A program made the position numbers and the translations under genes. 64,000 bases of DNA from Nocardia flavorosea NBRC 108225. GTDB taxonomy: Bacteria > Actinomycetota > Actinomycetes > Mycobacteriales > Mycobacteriaceae. The stretch's first letter is position 1; each line of letters starts with the position of its first letter. Under the pieces are notes generated by a model. The model did not search any database. It was not told the origin of the DNA and saw only the letters and a list, made by a program, of their open reading frames with translations. Of the stretch, positions 25,858 to 33,263 are shown one piece after another. Where the stretch lies: the NCBI RefSeq assembly GCF_001613385.1, contig NZ_BDCG01000021.1, positions 124,001 to 188,000 of the forward strand. Reading direction: 5' to 3'.

Positions 25858-25943
25858 TCGAACGGTTTTCCTTGCCGGTTTCGTCGCCGAGCGGCTGCGG
25901 CGACCGGATCGGTCGTTACCCAGTTTCAGGACCGGGCAGGGGT

Positions 25944-26699
25944 TCAGTGATCGATGGTGACGGTATCGATGCAGGTCGCGGCGGCGGGGAGTTCGTCGGC
26001 GAGGAAGACGGTCTGCGCCATCATCTTGTAGCCCGACATCTGCTCGCGGAAGACCTCGATGGATTCCTCCGGGTGCACCGAATCGATCACCGCGTGCGGG
26101 CCGATCGCGTTGAACTGGTGGCTGACCCCGCGCGGAATCTGCATATCCACGAACGAGCACGGCGGCACGATCAGGTTGTATCGGGTGCGGTGCACGCCGG
26201 CGGGAGTCTCGGGCAGATCGTCTTCGAAGGTGGCCGGGCGGAACGGTGTCACGCCCGGAACGTCGGTGATGTCGAAGGGGGAGAGGCTGCCGACCCGGAT
26301 GCGGGTGTCGGGGCCGGTCATCATCCGCACGAAACGTAGTCCGGTGTGCAGGTGCATCCGGGAGCAGATATCGCGTTCGGCGACATCGTAGAAGTCCATG
26401 ATGTAGCGGTCGGCGAAGAAACCGTCGAACGGTTTCTCGATCATGTACACATCGCCCTCCTCGAAAGTCTGGGAGCGCACGATGCCGTCGGAGTCCGGGG
26501 TCGTCGCCGCCGTGCTCGCTTTGGCACGGGTGACGATATCGGCGAAGGCGTTCACCACCGCCAGCGCGACCGGCTCCGGGAATTGCGCGACCGGGGTGAC
26601 GGAATTGCGGCCCGCGTCCCGGAACGTGGCGACATCGTGGATCTCGTTGTCGTCGTCGGCCTGCTGTTTGAGAGGGGCGGGATTCTGCGGTGCGGACAT
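25944..26699 (-). CDS. Cupin-like protein of unknown function
   Basis: 251 residues from the ATG at 26699 (MSAPQNPAPLKQQADDDNE), preceded by AGGAG. The second half resembles a cupin: SRMHLHTGLRFVRMMTG, with an HxH metal site, then VDMQIPRGVSHQFNAIGPH and VIDSVHPEESIEVF, where further His and Glu residues could complete the site. The first half (DIVTRAKASTAATTPDSDG) has no recognised motif. It is the last gene of a five-gene minus-strand operon, 50 bases after the AsnB-like gene and just before a strong terminator. It could be a metal-dependent oxygenase or isomerase acting on the AsnB product, but this is inference. Confidence 0.6.
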   Translation of the reverse strand: MSAPQNPAPLKQQADDDNEIHDVATFRDAGRNSVTPVAQFPEPVALAVVNAFADIVTRAKASTAATTPDSDGIVRSQTFEEGDVYMIEKPFDGFFADRYIMDFYDVAERDICSRMHLHTGLRFVRMMTGPDTRIRVGSLSPFDITDVPGVTPFRPATFEDDLPETPAGVHRTRYNLIVPPCSFVDMQIPRGVSHQFNAIGPHAVIDSVHPEESIEVFREQMSGYKMMAQTVFLADELPAAATCIDTVTIDH

Positions 26700-26749
26700 C
26701 GGTGGGGGACTCCTGGTTTCGGGCAATGACTGAAGCGACGCGGAAAAGT

Positions 26750-28477
26750 TCAGGGGCCCACCTCGAAGGATCGCAACCACAGTTCGAGGGTGAGAACCAG
26801 CCACAGCTTGCCGCCTTGCCGCGGCAGCAGAGAGCCGTCGCCGCGTAACCAGGCGCGCAGCGTATCGGCGCGGAACAGATCACGGGCCCGTGCGCTGGGA
26901 CCGAAGAGCAGATCGTTGCCCAGCTCGGCCAGCGGGCCGGTGAGCCACTGTTGCACCGGAACCCGCATCCCGCTCTTGGGCCGGTCGACAATGGTCGCGG
27001 GCAGGAGATCGCGGACGGCTTCCTTCAGAATCCATTTCTCCGTGGTCCCGGCGAGTTTCAGGTTCGCCGGTATCCGGAACGAATAGTCGATGACCGTACG
27101 GTCGAACAGCGGGGCGCGACCCTCCACTCCGCTGGCAGCAGTGAGCCGCTCGACCTTGGTGAGGATGTGGTGCGCGCCTTTGGTGCGCAGGTTGGTGTGC
27201 AGGAGTTGGTTGAGCAGGCCGGTCATCCGGCCCGGCCGCAGATACGGGGACAGTAGGTCGGTCAGCGGTGGTGCGTCCGATAATTCGGCGAGGACGCCGG
27301 GGGTGAGCAGGACGGGCAGGTCGCCGTGGCATTTGCGGTAGCTGTCGAGATAGGCGCGGGCGCGGGCTTGCGGGCTGGGATCGTCACGGAACAGTTCGAA
27401 GATCAGCATCGGCAGGTTCTTCGGGCCGCCGAATACCGGATCGCCGCCTTCACCGTTGAGGACGGTGGTGGCACCGTCGGCCGCGGCGGCCTCGGCGAGC
27501 AGCAGGTTCGGCACGGTCAGCGGATCACCGACCGGGCAGTCCAGCAGGGAAACGGTATGTGCGAGCCGATCGGCGACGGCGGTTCCGGGCACAGTAAGAA
27601 CCCGGTGATCGGTGTGGCAGTGCGTGGCGACCAGGCCCGAATAGGCGAGCTCGTTCGGGGTGGTGCCGTCGAAACCGATCGAATACGAGCGCACCGGATG
27701 TTCGTGCAGTTTCGTGGCCAGCGCGGTGACCAGACTGCTGTCGATACCGCCGGACAACAGGACCGCGACCGGTTCGCCGGCGGGAAGACGCCGCGCGGTC
27801 GCGCTTTCGAGGAGGTCACGCAACCGCTGTGCGTGTTCATGGGCGGGTCTGTCCTCGGTGTGCTCCGCGGGTTCCCAGAAGATCTGCTCATCGACCGAAC
27901 CGTCGAGCCGCAGCCGCAGGCATCGGCCCGGCAGCACCTCGTGGATTCCGCGCAGCAGAGTTTCCGACCCCGGCAGGTAGGCGAAGGTGAGGAACGAGCG
28001 CACCGCGGGCAGATGCAGCCCGGTGTCGAGATCGGGCCAGCGTCGCAGGGCCCGTAGCGAGGTCGCCGCCGCCCAGTGGCCGCGGGCGCGGGCATGGAAC
28101 AGGGTGCGGGCGCCGACGTGGTCGCGGACCAGCACCAGTTCGGCGCCGCCGGAGATCGCGAGGGCGAACATCCCGTCGGCCGCGGCCAGGCCTGCGGTGC
28201 CGAAACGTGCATAACAGGCCAGCAGCAGTAGCCCGTCGGCACAATCGGCCGGTGGAGCATCCGCGCCCAGACGTTGCCGCAGTTCCGCGGCATTGAACAG
28301 CGTGACCTCGCCTATTGCTGTCAGATCTCCCCAGGCGAAGGGCCCCGCGGCCCGGCCCGGTTCGTCGTGCAGCAGCCCGAAGGCGCTGCGCCCCGATACC
28401 GAAACCGGGTCGCCGCCGACCGCGCATACCTGTGCGGCCGGATCGTGCTCTGTCAGGAAGGCGCACCATCGGCTCAC
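26750..28477 (-). CDS. Asparagine synthetase-like protein lacking the glutaminase cysteine
   Basis: 575 residues from a GTG at 28477 after GAGGAG. Two domains: an N-terminal Ntn-type amidotransferase fold (about 1-200, with VLVRDHVGARTLFHARARG) and a C-terminal AsnB synthetase domain with the PP-loop AVLLSGGIDSSLV (238-250) and NGEGGDPVFGG. True AsnB begins Met-Cys-Gly, the Cys being the nucleophile. Here residues 2-4 are Ser-Arg-Trp, so glutamine hydrolysis should be lost. The same loss is seen in beta-lactam synthetase and lasso-peptide cyclases, which activate a carboxylate with ATP and close an intramolecular amide. Its neighbours are unusual small proteins, so a peptide- or protein-modifying role is possible. 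It is not a housekeeping asparagine synthetase. Confidence 0.8.
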   Translation of the reverse strand: MSRWCAFLTEHDPAAQVCAVGGDPVSVSGRSAFGLLHDEPGRAAGPFAWGDLTAIGEVTLFNAAELRQRLGADAPPADCADGLLLLACYARFGTAGLAAADGMFALAISGGAELVLVRDHVGARTLFHARARGHWAAATSLRALRRWPDLDTGLHLPAVRSFLTFAYLPGSETLLRGIHEVLPGRCLRLRLDGSVDEQIFWEPAEHTEDRPAHEHAQRLRDLLESATARRLPAGEPVAVLLSGGIDSSLVTALATKLHEHPVRSYSIGFDGTTPNELAYSGLVATHCHTDHRVLTVPGTAVADRLAHTVSLLDCPVGDPLTVPNLLLAEAAAADGATTVLNGEGGDPVFGGPKNLPMLIFELFRDDPSPQARARAYLDSYRKCHGDLPVLLTPGVLAELSDAPPLTDLLSPYLRPGRMTGLLNQLLHTNLRTKGAHHILTKVERLTAASGVEGRAPLFDRTVIDYSFRIPANLKLAGTTEKWILKEAVRDLLPATIVDRPKSGMRVPVQQWLTGPLAELGNDLLFGPSARARDLFRADTLRAWLRGDGSLLPRQGGKLWLVLTLELWLRSFEVGP

Positions 28478-28486
28478 TGCTGCTCC

Positions 28487-28978
28487 TCAGCCGAAATCGC
28501 CGTCGGAATCGGCGTCGCCGCCCCATTCGCCGTATTCGCCGGAGCCCTCCGTGGTTCCGGCCGGGTCTTCTTCGGCGGCCAGGCGCAGCTCCTCTTCCTG
28601 CTCGGGGGACAGTGACTCCGGCGGCGCGATGAGGCTGCCCACCAGCACCGCGCCCGCCGCGGCGGCGAGGATACCGCCGAGCCGGCCGCCGAACGACGAG
28701 CGATTGGCGGTCAGTGTGCCGTCACCCCACAGGGTGCGGCCGTAACCTGCCTCGCGCCCGTAGACCACGCGGCCGTCGCCGTAGGTGCGTTTGATGAGAT
28801 GACGCCCCAGTGGCTCGTCGGTGCCGGTGGCGCCGCTGTCGTCGCGCCACGACACCCGCCCGTCCGGTTCGCGGGAACGCCATTCCTGGCGGCCGTCGGA
28901 ATACCTGCGGTGCACCGTCCGGTCGGCCAGTAGCTCGTCGGTGTAGGTGATCTCGTTGCGCATACTCGGGTCTTTCAT
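28487..28978 (-). CDS. Small MORN-like repeat protein with membrane span and acidic tail
   Basis: 163 residues. The first 95 contain several short repeats of the pattern Y-x-DGR-x-x-W/Y: RRYSDGRQEWRS, EPDGRVSWRD, TYGDGRVVYGRE and GYGRTLWGDGTLT, reminiscent of MORN or YD-type beta-hairpin repeats. A hydrophobic segment follows (about 98-118), then a strongly acidic Gly-rich tail ending GEWGGDADSDGDFG. The start overlaps the stop of the upstream paralogue gene by four bases (ATGA), and the AsnB-like gene begins nine bases after its stop. I do not recognise the family. The acidic side chains of the tail would be conceivable substrates for an amide-forming AsnB homologue. Confidence 0.6.
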   Translation of the reverse strand: MKDPSMRNEITYTDELLADRTVHRRYSDGRQEWRSREPDGRVSWRDDSGATGTDEPLGRHLIKRTYGDGRVVYGREAGYGRTLWGDGTLTANRSSFGGRLGGILAAAAGAVLVGSLIAPPESLSPEQEEELRLAAEEDPAGTTEGSGEYGEWGGDADSDGDFG

Positions 28979-29733
28979 GAGGCGGGCCAGGTGAGAAAGC
29001 CGGTCCGCCGGGCCCGGCGGATTTCGATCAACGCGTTACCGGGCCGGTGCACATCGCGGACCAGCCGGTGCACACTGCGCAGCAGTACCGCGGGATTCAC
29101 CGACTCCACCTCGACGGCGCGGTCCCGGCCGAGGGTTGTGCTGCGCGTTTGCGTCAGGTGTAGCGGTGCGGTCTGCGCCGGGCGCAGGCCGATCGGCACG
29201 ATATCGATGCCGTCGGGGATATCGGTCAGGGCGGGCAACCGCTCCGGAAAGGTGAGATCCGCCGGGGTCGCGTCGTGCAGGACGTAGACGGTGCCGTGCG
29301 CACGGGCGAGCATTGCCGTAACCCCCGGATCGAGAGGTAGTTCCGCGGCGCTCACCACCGGGCACGCCGATTCCATCGGCATGCCGTTGGCACGCAACAT
29401 GGCCGCGACCGCCGTGGAACGGCAGACCAGCAGCCGTGGCAGCCCGTAATCGAACAGATCCGGTTCCGGTGTGTGCGCACCTACGGTCGCCGGAGCGGCA
29501 GGGGGCGGGCCCAGTAGTCCGGGTATCTCACCGATTCGGTCCAGTGCCGCCCGGAAAGCGCGATACGGCACTACCGGTGGCACTGTGAAGGCGGGCCGGC
29601 GCGGTAACCGGTGTACCGGCAATATCGTGCGGCACAACTCGTAGTACAGCTGCCGTTCGGTGAACAGCAGTCCGTTCGGCGCCGCGGCCCGTCTCGCGGC
29701 AATACGTACGAGGCGGTCCAACGGACCGGCCAT
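28975..29733 (-). CDS. Unknown protein, paralogue of the gene upstream, C-terminal TGFLTWPAS
   Basis: 252 residues from the ATG at 29733, which shares a base with the stop of the upstream gene (TGATG). It aligns with the C-terminal two thirds of that neighbour: RLLVCRSTAVAAMLRANGMP against VALVCDDPSVRACLAANGIP, TVYVLHDATPAD against PVLLLHDASLQG, and IDIVPIGLRPAQT against VRVLGLAPRAVL. The alternating strands and acidic residues look like a Toprim or Rossmann-type core. Both proteins end in the same motif, here RRTGFLTWPAS. No membrane span. Function unknown; the tandem pair suggests a heteromeric complex serving the AsnB-like enzyme. Confidence 0.65.
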   Translation of the reverse strand: MAGPLDRLVRIAARRAAAPNGLLFTERQLYYELCRTILPVHRLPRRPAFTVPPVVPYRAFRAALDRIGEIPGLLGPPPAAPATVGAHTPEPDLFDYGLPRLLVCRSTAVAAMLRANGMPMESACPVVSAAELPLDPGVTAMLARAHGTVYVLHDATPADLTFPERLPALTDIPDGIDIVPIGLRPAQTAPLHLTQTRSTTLGRDRAVEVESVNPAVLLRSVHRLVRDVHRPGNALIEIRRARRTGFLTWPAS

Positions 29734-30770
29734 CACGCCGCCGGCCATGTCAGGAATCCGGTCTCCCGCGCCGTGCGCCGTTCGGCATCGGTTTCGTCCT
29801 CGAGTTTCTCGGCGGCGCGGGTGACAACCGCGATGAGCCGCGCCGGTGGGATCGCCGCGATCGGTGACCACCAACCGTCCGCGAGCCAATCGATTTCTTG
29901 CTGGGTGAGCCCTACGGAGTGCAGATAAGAGATCCGATTGCCGGCCGGTGGTCGTTCGCGCAACCGGATGGCGGATTCGTTGTCCAGCACGGCGCGCGGG
30001 GCGAGACCCAGGACCCGCACGCGCTCACCGAGGGCCAACCGGGCCGCCCTGGCGGTGGCGAATCCCTGCAAGCTCGCATCGTGTAGCAACAGCACGGGGA
30101 TGCCGGCCGGGGCATTCTCGATCCGGTCGGCAAGGGCCATATCGTAGGCCTGCGGGATCCCATTGGCCGCCAGGCATGCCCGCACGCTCGGATCGTCGCA
30201 GACCAGGGCAACCCGGGGCTGTTCGATCACCGGAATCGGAACCTGCTGCTCGTCGAGGATGCCCGGCGGGAATTCGCCGTAGACGCCGACCCAGCGACCG
30301 ATCACATCCGTCCGGAACCCGTACGCGGTCACCGGCATCGCGATCCGGGTACGCTGCCGGAACAAGGGCCGGCAGGCATAGATCACCACCAGACCCGCTG
30401 CCAGGACGACGACACCGGACAGGAGCACTTTCCAGAACACGAAAGGACCGCTCCACCCCTGGATACCACTGAGCAGGCACAGGATGTAGGTAGCCAGGAC
30501 AGTGAGGAGCACCCAGGTGCCGGCCGCACCGCCGATGTAACGGTCCAGGTCGGGCAATCGCCGCCGCGCTGCCGTGTACCAGAGTTGCGTCACGGTGGCA
30601 GACAGGCCGCGACCGGCCGAGAGGCGTTCGGTCAGCGACCGTAACCGCAGATCGTGCAGGCCCAGCGGCTCCGCTTTGGGGTCGAGCGCGAACTTCCGCT
30701 CACATTTGGAGCACCGGTGATCGGTGCGTTCCCGGCGCAGCAGACTCCCACTGCAATGCGGACAGATCAT
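29733..30770 (-). CDS. Zinc-ribbon membrane protein with Toprim-like domain, C-terminal TGFLTWPAA
   Basis: 345 residues from the ATG at 30770 after GGAGGGAGGAC. A CPHC...CSKC zinc ribbon lies at residues 3-23. Two membrane spans follow (about 84-102 and 112-133), then a cytoplasmic domain with VALVCDDPSVRACLAANGIP (187-206) and VLLLHDAS (226-233), and the tail ARETGFLTWPAA. The domain is shared with the next gene in the operon. This is the first of five co-directional genes ending at 25944. The order ribbon, membrane, Toprim-like domain suggests a membrane-tethered sensor or scaffold; I know no characterised homologue. Confidence 0.65.
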   Translation of the reverse strand: MICPHCSGSLLRRERTDHRCSKCERKFALDPKAEPLGLHDLRLRSLTERLSAGRGLSATVTQLWYTAARRRLPDLDRYIGGAAGTWVLLTVLATYILCLLSGIQGWSGPFVFWKVLLSGVVVLAAGLVVIYACRPLFRQRTRIAMPVTAYGFRTDVIGRWVGVYGEFPPGILDEQQVPIPVIEQPRVALVCDDPSVRACLAANGIPQAYDMALADRIENAPAGIPVLLLHDASLQGFATARAARLALGERVRVLGLAPRAVLDNESAIRLRERPPAGNRISYLHSVGLTQQEIDWLADGWWSPIAAIPPARLIAVVTRAAEKLEDETDAERRTARETGFLTWPAA

Positions 30771-30954
30771 GGTCCGTCCTCCCTCCGGCGCACGTACCAG
30801 CAGGTCGTGCCTCATTCTCGCGGCAGGTCTGAATGACTGCTCTTCAACATTTAGCACGGAAATGCGAACACTTCGTGGCCGATATGGTCCTTGTCGTCGT
30901 GCCGGACCGGAACGTGTTCTTGCGAAGGCCGGGGCCGTGCCCGATGCTGGGGCG

Positions 30955-31836
30955 ATGGATATCGGGATCGCACTGCCCACCATGTGCCGAGGCTATGACC
31001 GGGCGGCCACCGTCGAATGGTCGCGTCTTGCCGATGCGGGGCCGGTCTCCAGTATCTCGTGCGGGGAACGGATGACCTACCACAACCCCGAAATGTGGAC
31101 GACGATGGCGGCGGCGGCCGCGGTGACCGAACGAGTGCGTATATTCGCGAATCTTTCTGTGCTGCCTGCTCATCCGGTACCACTGGTGGCCAAACAGGCG
31201 GCGACGATCGATGTGCTGTCCGAAGGCCGATTCACACTCGGTGTCGGCGTCGGCGGGCGGGGGAGCGACTACCGCAGCCTCGGGGCCGATTCCGAACGCC
31301 GCCACGAACGGCTCGACCGGGCGGTCGCCGAACTACGGTCGCTGTGGGCGGGACAGCCGCCGTTCGACGGTGCCGACCCCGTCGGCCCGCCGTGCGTCCA
31401 GCCCGGGGGCCCGCCCGTACTCGCCGGGGCACTCGGGCCCAAATCGCTGGCCCGCGCCGCACAATGGGCCGACGGGGTGGTGTCGTTCAGTGTGGGCGGA
31501 GTGCCGGGGGAGATCGCATGGTCCGCCGAGGCTGCACGCCGCGCCTGGACCGACGCGGACCGCGCAACGCCCCGGCTGGTCAGCGGCTGCTTCTACACCC
31601 TGGGAATACCGGACGCCGAGACGATCCTGCACAGCTTCACCGCGGAATACCTCGACTTTCTCGGCTCCGGCAATGCCACCGCGGCCGCGGCAGCCATGAA
31701 GACCTACGACGCCGGCGCGCTGCACCGGACACTGGACGCGGCGGAAGCGGCCGGGCTGGACGAGTTCATCCTGGTCCCGGGCTCCGCCGACCGTGCCGTT
31801 CTGGACGCAACCCTGGAACTCATCGCCGCCCGCTGA
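30955..31836 (+). CDS. LLM-class (F420-dependent) flavin-type oxidoreductase
   Basis: 293 residues starting MDIGIALPTMC. Family marks are VTERVRIFANLSVLPAHPV, LVAKQAATIDVLSEGRFTLGVGVGGR in blocks, RLDRAVAELRSLW and PVLAGALGPKSLARAAQWADG, a luciferase-like TIM barrel. In actinobacteria most such enzymes use F420. The longer open frame from 30724 adds Arg-rich residues and overlaps the divergent operon, so 30955 is preferred. Divergent from the zinc-ribbon gene by 184 bases. Substrate unknown. Confidence 0.8.
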   Translation: MDIGIALPTMCRGYDRAATVEWSRLADAGPVSSISCGERMTYHNPEMWTTMAAAAAVTERVRIFANLSVLPAHPVPLVAKQAATIDVLSEGRFTLGVGVGGRGSDYRSLGADSERRHERLDRAVAELRSLWAGQPPFDGADPVGPPCVQPGGPPVLAGALGPKSLARAAQWADGVVSFSVGGVPGEIAWSAEAARRAWTDADRATPRLVSGCFYTLGIPDAETILHSFTAEYLDFLGSGNATAAAAAMKTYDAGALHRTLDAAEAAGLDEFILVPGSADRAVLDATLELIAAR

Positions 31837-32182
31837 ATCCTGAGGGGAGTCGCTGCCGCAACAGCGAGACGTACAGCGGCTCCTTCCCGGCTCGGCCGTC
31901 GAAGCACTGGAACGTACTGTGCGCACCGGGGTGCCGCTCGGTGTCGCGAACGCCTGATATGTCCACCGGTCTGGAAACGATGTTCGAGTACGACCTCGCG
32001 CGGCACCTCGAGGGTTTCGCAACCCTCATCGCCTCCGCGTCCGGCGCCGGGGAGGATATCGGCCGTTGAGCGAATAGACGCAGGTCGCGATCGAGGTTGA
32101 CCTGCGGCGATATTCACCCCGACTGGTAAATGCCGGGCCGGCATATTTGCCGTGCCCCGAGGTTCGGTGGTGTCCTGCAGCG
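31837..32182. other. Gap with no confident gene; possible TetR C-terminal scrap
   Basis: 346 bases between the LLM oxidoreductase and the beta-lactamase. A short frame at 31959-32069 reads LETMFEYDLARHLEGFATL, which resembles the last helix of TetR-type regulators; nothing upstream extends it. I call no gene. The beta-lactamase promoter must lie in the right part of this gap. Confidence 0.3.
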
Positions 32183-33148
32183 GTGACTCTCTCAGTTCCC
32201 GACAAGCTCACCCCGCGAAAACGGCTACGGTTCCTGGCCGCCGCGCTGGCGGTGTCCGCACTCTCGTTCACCACTGCCTGCGATTCCGAGGCCGGGTCCG
32301 CCAACGGTTCGGCCGCGCCCGGATCGACGAGCGTCGCCGCACCGGTCGCCGCCACCGCAGCCTTCGCGGACCTGGAAACGACCCACGGTGCGCGGCTGGG
32401 GGTCTTCGCGCTCGACACCGGCACCGGTCGCAGTGTCGGTCACCGGATGGACGAGCGGTTTCCGATGGCGTCCACGTTCAAGGGGCTCGCCTGCGGTGGT
32501 CTCCTGGACCGGCATCGGTTGTCGTCCGGGTTCTTGGACCAGGTGATCCGTTATCCGCGCCACGAACTCGTCGAATATTCGCCGGTGACCGAACAGCATG
32601 TCGATACGGGCATGACGGTTGCCGATCTATGCCATGCGGCGATCACGGTGTCCGACAACACCGCCGGTAACCAGATCCTGAAACTTCTCGACGGCCCCGC
32701 CGGTTTCACCGCCTTCCTGCGGTCTCTCGGTGACAGCGCCTCCCGGCTGGACCGCTGGGAAACCGAACTGAACACCGCGATTCCGGGCGATGAACGCGAT
32801 ACCACCACGCCGGCCGCGCTGGCGGCCGACTACCAGGCCCTCGTCGTCGGGGACCGGTTGCCCGAACCCGAACGTGAGCAACTGCGGTCCTGGCTGGTCG
32901 CCACCACCTCGGGTGCCGACCGCATCCGCGCCGGCCTGCCCACCGACTGGACGGTCGGGCACAAAACCGGAACCCCCGCCTACGGCTCCGCGCTCGATGT
33001 GGCCGTCGCCTGGCCGCCGGGCCGGGCTCCGCTCGTCATCGCCGTGCTCAGCACCAAATCCGAGCAGGACGCCGAACCCGATGGTGCCCTGCTTGCGGCT
33101 GCCACCCGAATCGCCGTGGCGGAACTCGGAGGCAGCCAACCCGGCTGA
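32183..33148 (+). CDS. bla: Class A beta-lactamase, lipoprotein
   Basis: 321 residues from a GTG at 32183. The signal RKRLRFLAAALAVSALSF ends in a lipobox with Cys33 (TTACDS), predicting a membrane-anchored lipoprotein. All class A motifs are present: catalytic Ser97 in STFK (97-100), SDN (157-159), the omega-loop Glu in ETELN (193-197) and KTG (261-263). It hydrolyses beta-lactams; Nocardia farcinica FAR-type enzymes are the nearest I can think of. No regulator is adjacent, so expression may be constitutive. A hairpin at 33182-33210 follows. The GTG start has only a weak ribosome site. Confidence 0.93.
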   Translation: MTLSVPDKLTPRKRLRFLAAALAVSALSFTTACDSEAGSANGSAAPGSTSVAAPVAATAAFADLETTHGARLGVFALDTGTGRSVGHRMDERFPMASTFKGLACGGLLDRHRLSSGFLDQVIRYPRHELVEYSPVTEQHVDTGMTVADLCHAAITVSDNTAGNQILKLLDGPAGFTAFLRSLGDSASRLDRWETELNTAIPGDERDTTTPAALAADYQALVVGDRLPEPEREQLRSWLVATTSGADRIRAGLPTDWTVGHKTGTPAYGSALDVAVAWPPGRAPLVIAVLSTKSEQDAEPDGALLAAATRIAVAELGGSQPG

Positions 33149-33181
33149 GCACGCCGGGCGCGGACGGAACCCTATCCAGGT

Positions 33182-33210
33182 GCCCGCGTAGACCACATAT
33201 CTACGCGGGC
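33182..33210. terminator. Bidirectional hairpin terminator between bla and ligA
   Basis: GCCCGCGTAGA pairs perfectly with TCTACGCGGGC across a 7-base loop. It lies 34 bases after the bla stop and 54 bases beyond the convergent ligase stop. Confidence 0.75.
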
Positions 33211-33263
33211 GCAGACTTTCGGCACCGTGTCGGGGACCGCTACGCCCCGGCACGGTGGGACTC

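Larger units (their letters stand above)
25594..25943. other. Non-coding gap between SDR gene and AsnB-type operon
   Basis: 350 bases without a supported gene. It contains an inverted repeat 40 bases before the SDR start and a strong hairpin below the cupin-like gene, both listed separately. Confidence 0.6.

Noticed and set aside
24823..26991. A 722-codon open frame that would fuse the SDR to a long N-terminal extension
   Set aside because: The extension crosses the operon terminator and runs through the cupin-like and AsnB-like genes in another frame; only the last 256 codons have SDR homology and a ribosome site.
26750..28477. Housekeeping asparagine synthetase asnB
   Set aside because: The nucleophilic Cys2 is absent and the gene is embedded in an operon of unrelated unknown proteins.
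31820..32029. Minus-strand 69-codon frame in the gap before the beta-lactamase
   Set aside because: No ribosome site, no recognisable motif, and composition typical of antisense shadows.
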